From positions 45,786,698 to 45,850,697 of the forward strand of contig JALGQZ010000011.1 in the NCBI GenBank assembly GCA_023105745.1: 64,000 nt of DNA, given 5' to 3'. Source of the stretch: Austropuccinia psidii (lineage: Eukaryota > Basidiomycota > Pucciniomycetes > Pucciniales > Sphaerophragmiaceae). The notes beneath the pieces are model-generated. The model was not told the origin of the DNA and ran no database searches. It was given only the letters and a program-made list of their open reading frames with translations. Shown here piece by piece: positions 63,541-64,000 of the stretch (position 1 is the first letter of the stretch; the number at the start of each line of letters is the position of its first letter). Made by a program: the position numbers and the translations under genes.

Positions 63541-64000
63541 TTTATCAAAATTCCTCATGTTGATTATTTGCACTTTCTTCAGGGGAAATTTTATAATAAA
63601 TAAGATTTGGACTAATAAGGAAAACTGAAAAGAAGAAATTAACATCTATGGAAAAAAATACCTGAGCTGAAAGATGAATATGTTTGAACAGAAATGGTAA
63701 CTGTAAAAATTAATTAATTAAATTCTTTGAAAACTTGCATATAGAAAACTAGGGAGAAAATGGATTGAGTGTGAATGATTATGTGGTATTCAAAAGAAAA
63801 ACAAACAATTTGACAAAAAAATTGTCTTAATTGTAATTAGTACCATTGTGCTTAATTACAAAAACAAATAGACTTAACATAAAAGGATTTTTAAATTGGA
63901 AAAGAAATTTAATAATGAGAATTTTTCAACAAAGTAAAAAAACTCTTATGAATTTGTAATAATAGATAGCAATGAATACTTTTAATGATAAAAATAATAT
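63541..64000. other. AT-rich sequence, nothing recognised
   Basis: No gene or repeat structure identified at the right edge of the window. Confidence 0.5.

Noticed and set aside
1..64000. CRISPR arrays, bacterial operons, tRNA or rRNA genes
   Set aside because: None of the required structures were seen; the spliced genes and transposons show a eukaryotic nuclear sequence.

Overview
This is a very AT-rich eukaryotic window, almost certainly from a basidiomycete rust fungus (Pucciniales). A large transposon-inflated genome such as that of Austropuccinia psidii (myrtle rust) is my best guess. The guess rests on three things: short fungal spliceosomal introns, a fungal MOB2 gene, and Gypsy and Harbinger polyproteins that resemble rust proteins I remember. 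I could not run a database search. I recognise only two host genes with confidence. One is a single-exon two-pass membrane GNAT-like acetyltransferase (6870-7763, +). The other is a six-exon MOB2 gene (48815-49961, -). Both sit in islands that are visibly richer in GC and CpG than the rest.

Nearly everything else is decayed mobile DNA. The dominant resident is one PIF/Harbinger-like DNA transposon family, seen in five copies or fragments: A 1-3215, B 8152-25483, C about 28740-29830, D about 39240-44500 and E about 56061-57480. Pooling the copies, the family carries a right-pointing Myb/SANT-like ORF, a right-pointing Tet/JBP-like (Tet-like 2OG-Fe(II)) dioxygenase ORF, and a left-pointing DDE_Tnp_4 transposase with one short intron. 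The terminal inverted repeats begin AGRGGGTGTCAAA. A DNA-modifying dioxygenase carried as standard cargo by a Harbinger element is the most interesting system here.

Copy B is a three-layer nest. A chromodomain-type Ty3/Gypsy element (11703-23989) with 1.94 kb LTRs landed in the 3' end of the Harbinger transposase. A solo LTR of a second family (20613-22426, TSD ATACT) then landed in the Gypsy 3' LTR. A solo LTR of the first family (54073-56060, TSD TCATC) cuts Harbinger copy E. A decayed Mutator-like element (31149-35342) encodes a MULE transposase followed by an OTU-type cysteine-protease domain.

The rest is AT-rich intergenic DNA with two T-arm/A-arm foldback structures (35345-35990 and about 62640-63540), minisatellites inside Harbinger copies B and D, a small hairpin-bearing repeat seen three times, and one stretch (4740-6050) that may be a decayed gene. 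I saw no tRNA, rRNA or CRISPR array.
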